From: Sphingopyxis indica | GTDB taxonomy: Bacteria; Pseudomonadota; Alphaproteobacteria; Sphingomonadales; Sphingomonadaceae | Direction: 5' to 3' | DNA: 64,000 nt | NCBI RefSeq assembly: GCF_900188185.1 | Contig: NZ_FZPA01000007.1 | Coordinates: 1 to 64,000, forward strand | Shown here: piece by piece, positions 62,002 through 64,000 of the stretch | Layout: every line of letters starts with the position of its first letter | Position numbering within the stretch: the first letter of the stretch is position 1 | Program-made: the position numbers and the translations under genes | Notes under the pieces: model-generated | What the model was told of the DNA's origin: nothing | The model's input: the letters and a program-made list of their open reading frames with translations, nothing else | Databases searched by the model: none

Positions 62002-64000
62002 TCACGCCGCAACCGCGTCCTCGCTGCTGCTGCCCGCTGCCTCGAGCAGTCGTTTTTCAAGGCTTTTCACCCGCGCGCCGCCGTCGATCTTGTCGCCGAT
62101 CAGGTCGGTGACATAGAAAGTATCGACCGCGCGCTCGCCATAGGTCGCGACATGCGCCGAATGCACCGTCACTTTCGACTGGAAGAGCGCATAGGCGAGC
62201 TGGTTCAACAGCGCCGGGCGATCCTGGGCATTGACCTCGATCACCGTGAACCGGTTCGAAGCCTTGTTGTCGACGAACACGTTCGGCGCCACCCGAAACG
62301 CCTCGGCGCGGGTGCGCGGCAGCGCGCGCGCTTCGAGCTTCGGCAGCAATTTCTGCCGGTTGGCGAGGGCATCCTCGATCGCGCGGGTCAGCCGCACGAT
62401 CTGCCCGGCCTCGGCGAAGGGGCGGCCCAGCGGGTCCTGAACCAGGAAATTGTCGAGCGCGAGGCCGTCGCGCGTGGTGTGGATACGCGCGTCGATGATG
62501 TTGCCGCCGGCAAGGTGGATGCCGCCCGCGATTCGATAGAAAAGCCCGGGGTGATCGGCGGCGAGCACCATCACCAAGGTCGCGCCGCGATCGTCGTCGG
62601 GCACCGCGGCGATGTGCAGCGGCGCGTTTCCGGCCTGCTGGATGTGCAGCATGTTCGCCGCGATCACCTCGACCGGCTCGGCGATCCAGTAGCTTTCGGG
62701 GAGGCGCTTCGCGAGCTTTTCGAAATCCTTGCCCTCCATCCGGAGCAGCGCCTGCGCTTCCTCTTTCTTGCTCGCGATCCGCACCTCGCGCCCGCGCTGC
62801 TTGTGACCGAGGCGGAGGACTTCTTCGGCAGCATCGTAGAGTTCGGTGAGCAGTTGGCGCTTCCAGCTGTTCCATACGCCGGGACCGACCGCGCGGATGT
62901 CGACGACGGTGAGCACGAGCAGCAGCCGCAGGCGCTCGGGGCTCTGCACGACCTGCGCGAAGTCGAGGATCGTCTTGAAATCGGCGAGATCGCGCTTGAA
63001 CGCGGTCGCCGACATGAGGAGGTGATAGCGCACGAGCCACGACACCGTCTCGGTCTCGGCCTCGCTCAGCCCCAGCCGCGGGCAGACGCGCAGCGCGAGT
63101 TCGGCGCCGAGCACGCTATGATCGCCGCCGCGCCCCTTGGCGATGTCGTGGAGCAGCACCGCGACATAGATGACGCGCCGCGACTGGATCTGGTCCATGA
63201 TCGCGGTCGACAGCGGGTGATCCTCCTTGAGCCGGTTCTGCTCGATGTCGGAGAGGAGGCCGATGGCGCGGATCGTGTGTTCGTCGACTGTATAATGGTG
63301 ATACATGTCGAACTGCATCTGCGCGACGACACGGCCGAAATCGGGCACGAAGCGGCCGAAAACCCCGGCTTCGTTCATCCAGCGCAGCACCGTTTCGGGA
63401 TCGCGCGGGCTGGTGAGCACGTCGAGGAACAATTCGTTCGCGCGCGCGATTCGCCGTATTTTTCCGTCGATCAGCTTCGCATCGTGGCGCGCCTGGCGCA
63501 TCGCCTGCGGATGGATTTCGAGCCCATATTTGTCGGCGAGCGCAAAGATTTCGAGCAACCGCACCGGGTCAGCCTCGAAGAAATCGTCCGACGGCAGGGC
63601 GAGGCGGCCGCGGTCGAGAACGAAGCCATTGAGCTTCCCCGGCCGGCGCCGGATCGTGGGCAGGAAGCGCCGCCCGCGCGCCGCCATCTGTTCGTCGAGA
63701 TGCGCGAGGAAGGTGCCGGTCAGGTCGCCGACGCTCTTGGCGTGGAGAAAATAGAGCTGCATGAAACGCTCGACCGGGCTCTTCCCCGGCCGGTCGGCGA
63801 ACTGCATCCGCGCCGCGATCTCGCGCTGGAAATCGAAGGTCAGCCGGTCCTCGGCACGTCCCGCGAGGATATGGAGGTGGCAGCGCACCGCGAGCAGGAA
63901 ATTTTCGGCGCGCGAAAATTGCCTGAGCTCCTTCGCGGTGAGCAGCCCCGCATCGACGAGCTCGGGAACGGTGCGCACGCGGTGGATGAACTTGCCGATC
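62002..64000 (-). CDS. glnD: PII uridylyltransferase / uridylyl-removing enzyme (5' end outside window)
   Basis: At least 666 residues, open through the right edge: the frame continues upstream of the apparent first codon (a GTG Val) as IGKFIHRVRTVPEL. Visible parts: the linker region after the nucleotidyltransferase domain (TAKELRQFSRAENFLLAVRC), the HD uridylyl-removing domain (VAVLLHDIAKGRGGDHSVLG), and two C-terminal ACT domains (LVMVLAADHPGLFYRIAGGI; FTVIEVNAQDRPALLNQLAY). It senses glutamine and modifies PII. The nucleotidyltransferase active site is not in the window. Confidence 0.95.
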   Translation of the reverse strand, partial: IGKFIHRVRTVPELVDAGLLTAKELRQFSRAENFLLAVRCHLHILAGRAEDRLTFDFQREIAARMQFADRPGKSPVERFMQLYFLHAKSVGDLTGTFLAHLDEQMAARGRRFLPTIRRRPGKLNGFVLDRGRLALPSDDFFEADPVRLLEIFALADKYGLEIHPQAMRQARHDAKLIDGKIRRIARANELFLDVLTSPRDPETVLRWMNEAGVFGRFVPDFGRVVAQMQFDMYHHYTVDEHTIRAIGLLSDIEQNRLKEDHPLSTAIMDQIQSRRVIYVAVLLHDIAKGRGGDHSVLGAELALRVCPRLGLSEAETETVSWLVRYHLLMSATAFKRDLADFKTILDFAQVVQSPERLRLLLVLTVVDIRAVGPGVWNSWKRQLLTELYDAAEEVLRLGHKQRGREVRIASKKEEAQALLRMEGKDFEKLAKRLPESYWIAEPVEVIAANMLHIQQAGNAPLHIAAVPDDDRGATLVMVLAADHPGLFYRIAGGIHLAGGNIIDARIHTTRDGLALDNFLVQDPLGRPFAEAGQIVRLTRAIEDALANRQKLLPKLEARALPRTRAEAFRVAPNVFVDNKASNRFTVIEVNAQDRPALLNQLAYALFQSKVTVHSAHVATYGERAVDTFYVTDLIGDKIDGGARVKSLEKRLLEAAGSSSEDAVAA

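Overview
The window looks like an alphaproteobacterial, most likely sphingomonad (Sphingopyxis-like), chromosome. It is GC-rich. The right-hand 37 kb carries conserved single-copy genes typical of that group: ubiH-like hydroxylase, ftsK, lolA, xth, ribA, a long RelA/SpoT homologue, putA lacking a DNA-binding domain with a divergent Lrp regulator, and glnD. The genus is my inference; no rRNA is present to fix it.

Region A (1-7.4 kb). The tail of an insertion sequence abuts a TetR gene. TetR and a FabI-type enoyl-ACP reductase (minus strand) diverge from a three-gene EmrAB/OprM-type efflux operon (plus strand). Two related inverted repeats, GGTANGGTNCNNTACC, sit in the two control regions, so TetR probably represses both arms. 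A second TetR and a DUF202 membrane protein follow.

Region B (7.4-14.5 kb). A phasin, an outer-membrane phospholipase A, an acetoacetate decarboxylase, an oxidoreductase-patatin fusion and a 3-hydroxybutyrate dehydrogenase. Three copies of another palindrome (core ACCGAACSGTTCGGT) lie upstream of the phasin, the phospholipase and the decarboxylase operon. This points to one regulon for polyhydroxyalkanoate, ketone-body and lipid turnover.

Region C (14.5-26.6 kb). An accessory defence island of mixed composition ending at tRNA-Gly(GCC). It holds a SIR2 / GHKL-ATPase-like / APAZ protein overlapping a catalytically dead short prokaryotic Argonaute. Next to it are a class III nucleotide-cyclase-like protein, an AAA ATPase plus subtilase pair resembling IetAS, and an unrecognised two-gene unit with a multi-pass membrane protein. 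The three-part SIR2-ATPase-APAZ/pAgo operon is the best candidate for a poorly characterised defence system.

Region D (26.6-42.7 kb). Core housekeeping: CnoX-like thioredoxin, Lon-substrate-binding-domain protein, sigma-like protein, UbiH, FtsK, LolA, ExoIII, RibA, a LytS/LytTR two-component pair, HxlR regulator, glycosyltransferase and RelA/SpoT.

Region E (42.8-54.9 kb). A tightly packed minus-strand operon: NADP-glutamate dehydrogenase, a five-haem cytochrome, an HbpS/GlcG-like lipoprotein, an outer-membrane beta-barrel and a giant ten-haem cytochrome with a C-terminal LVIVD propeller. A CcmI-like cytochrome-assembly TPR gene diverges from it. The set suggests an outer-membrane electron-transfer or haem-redox conduit.

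Region F (55-64 kb). putA with putR, a sulfotransferase, a MITE-like element that supplies the stop codon of an L,D-transpeptidase gene, a small lipoprotein, and glnD running off the right edge. Long-armed palindromic repeats occupy most junctions where genes converge in regions D-F.
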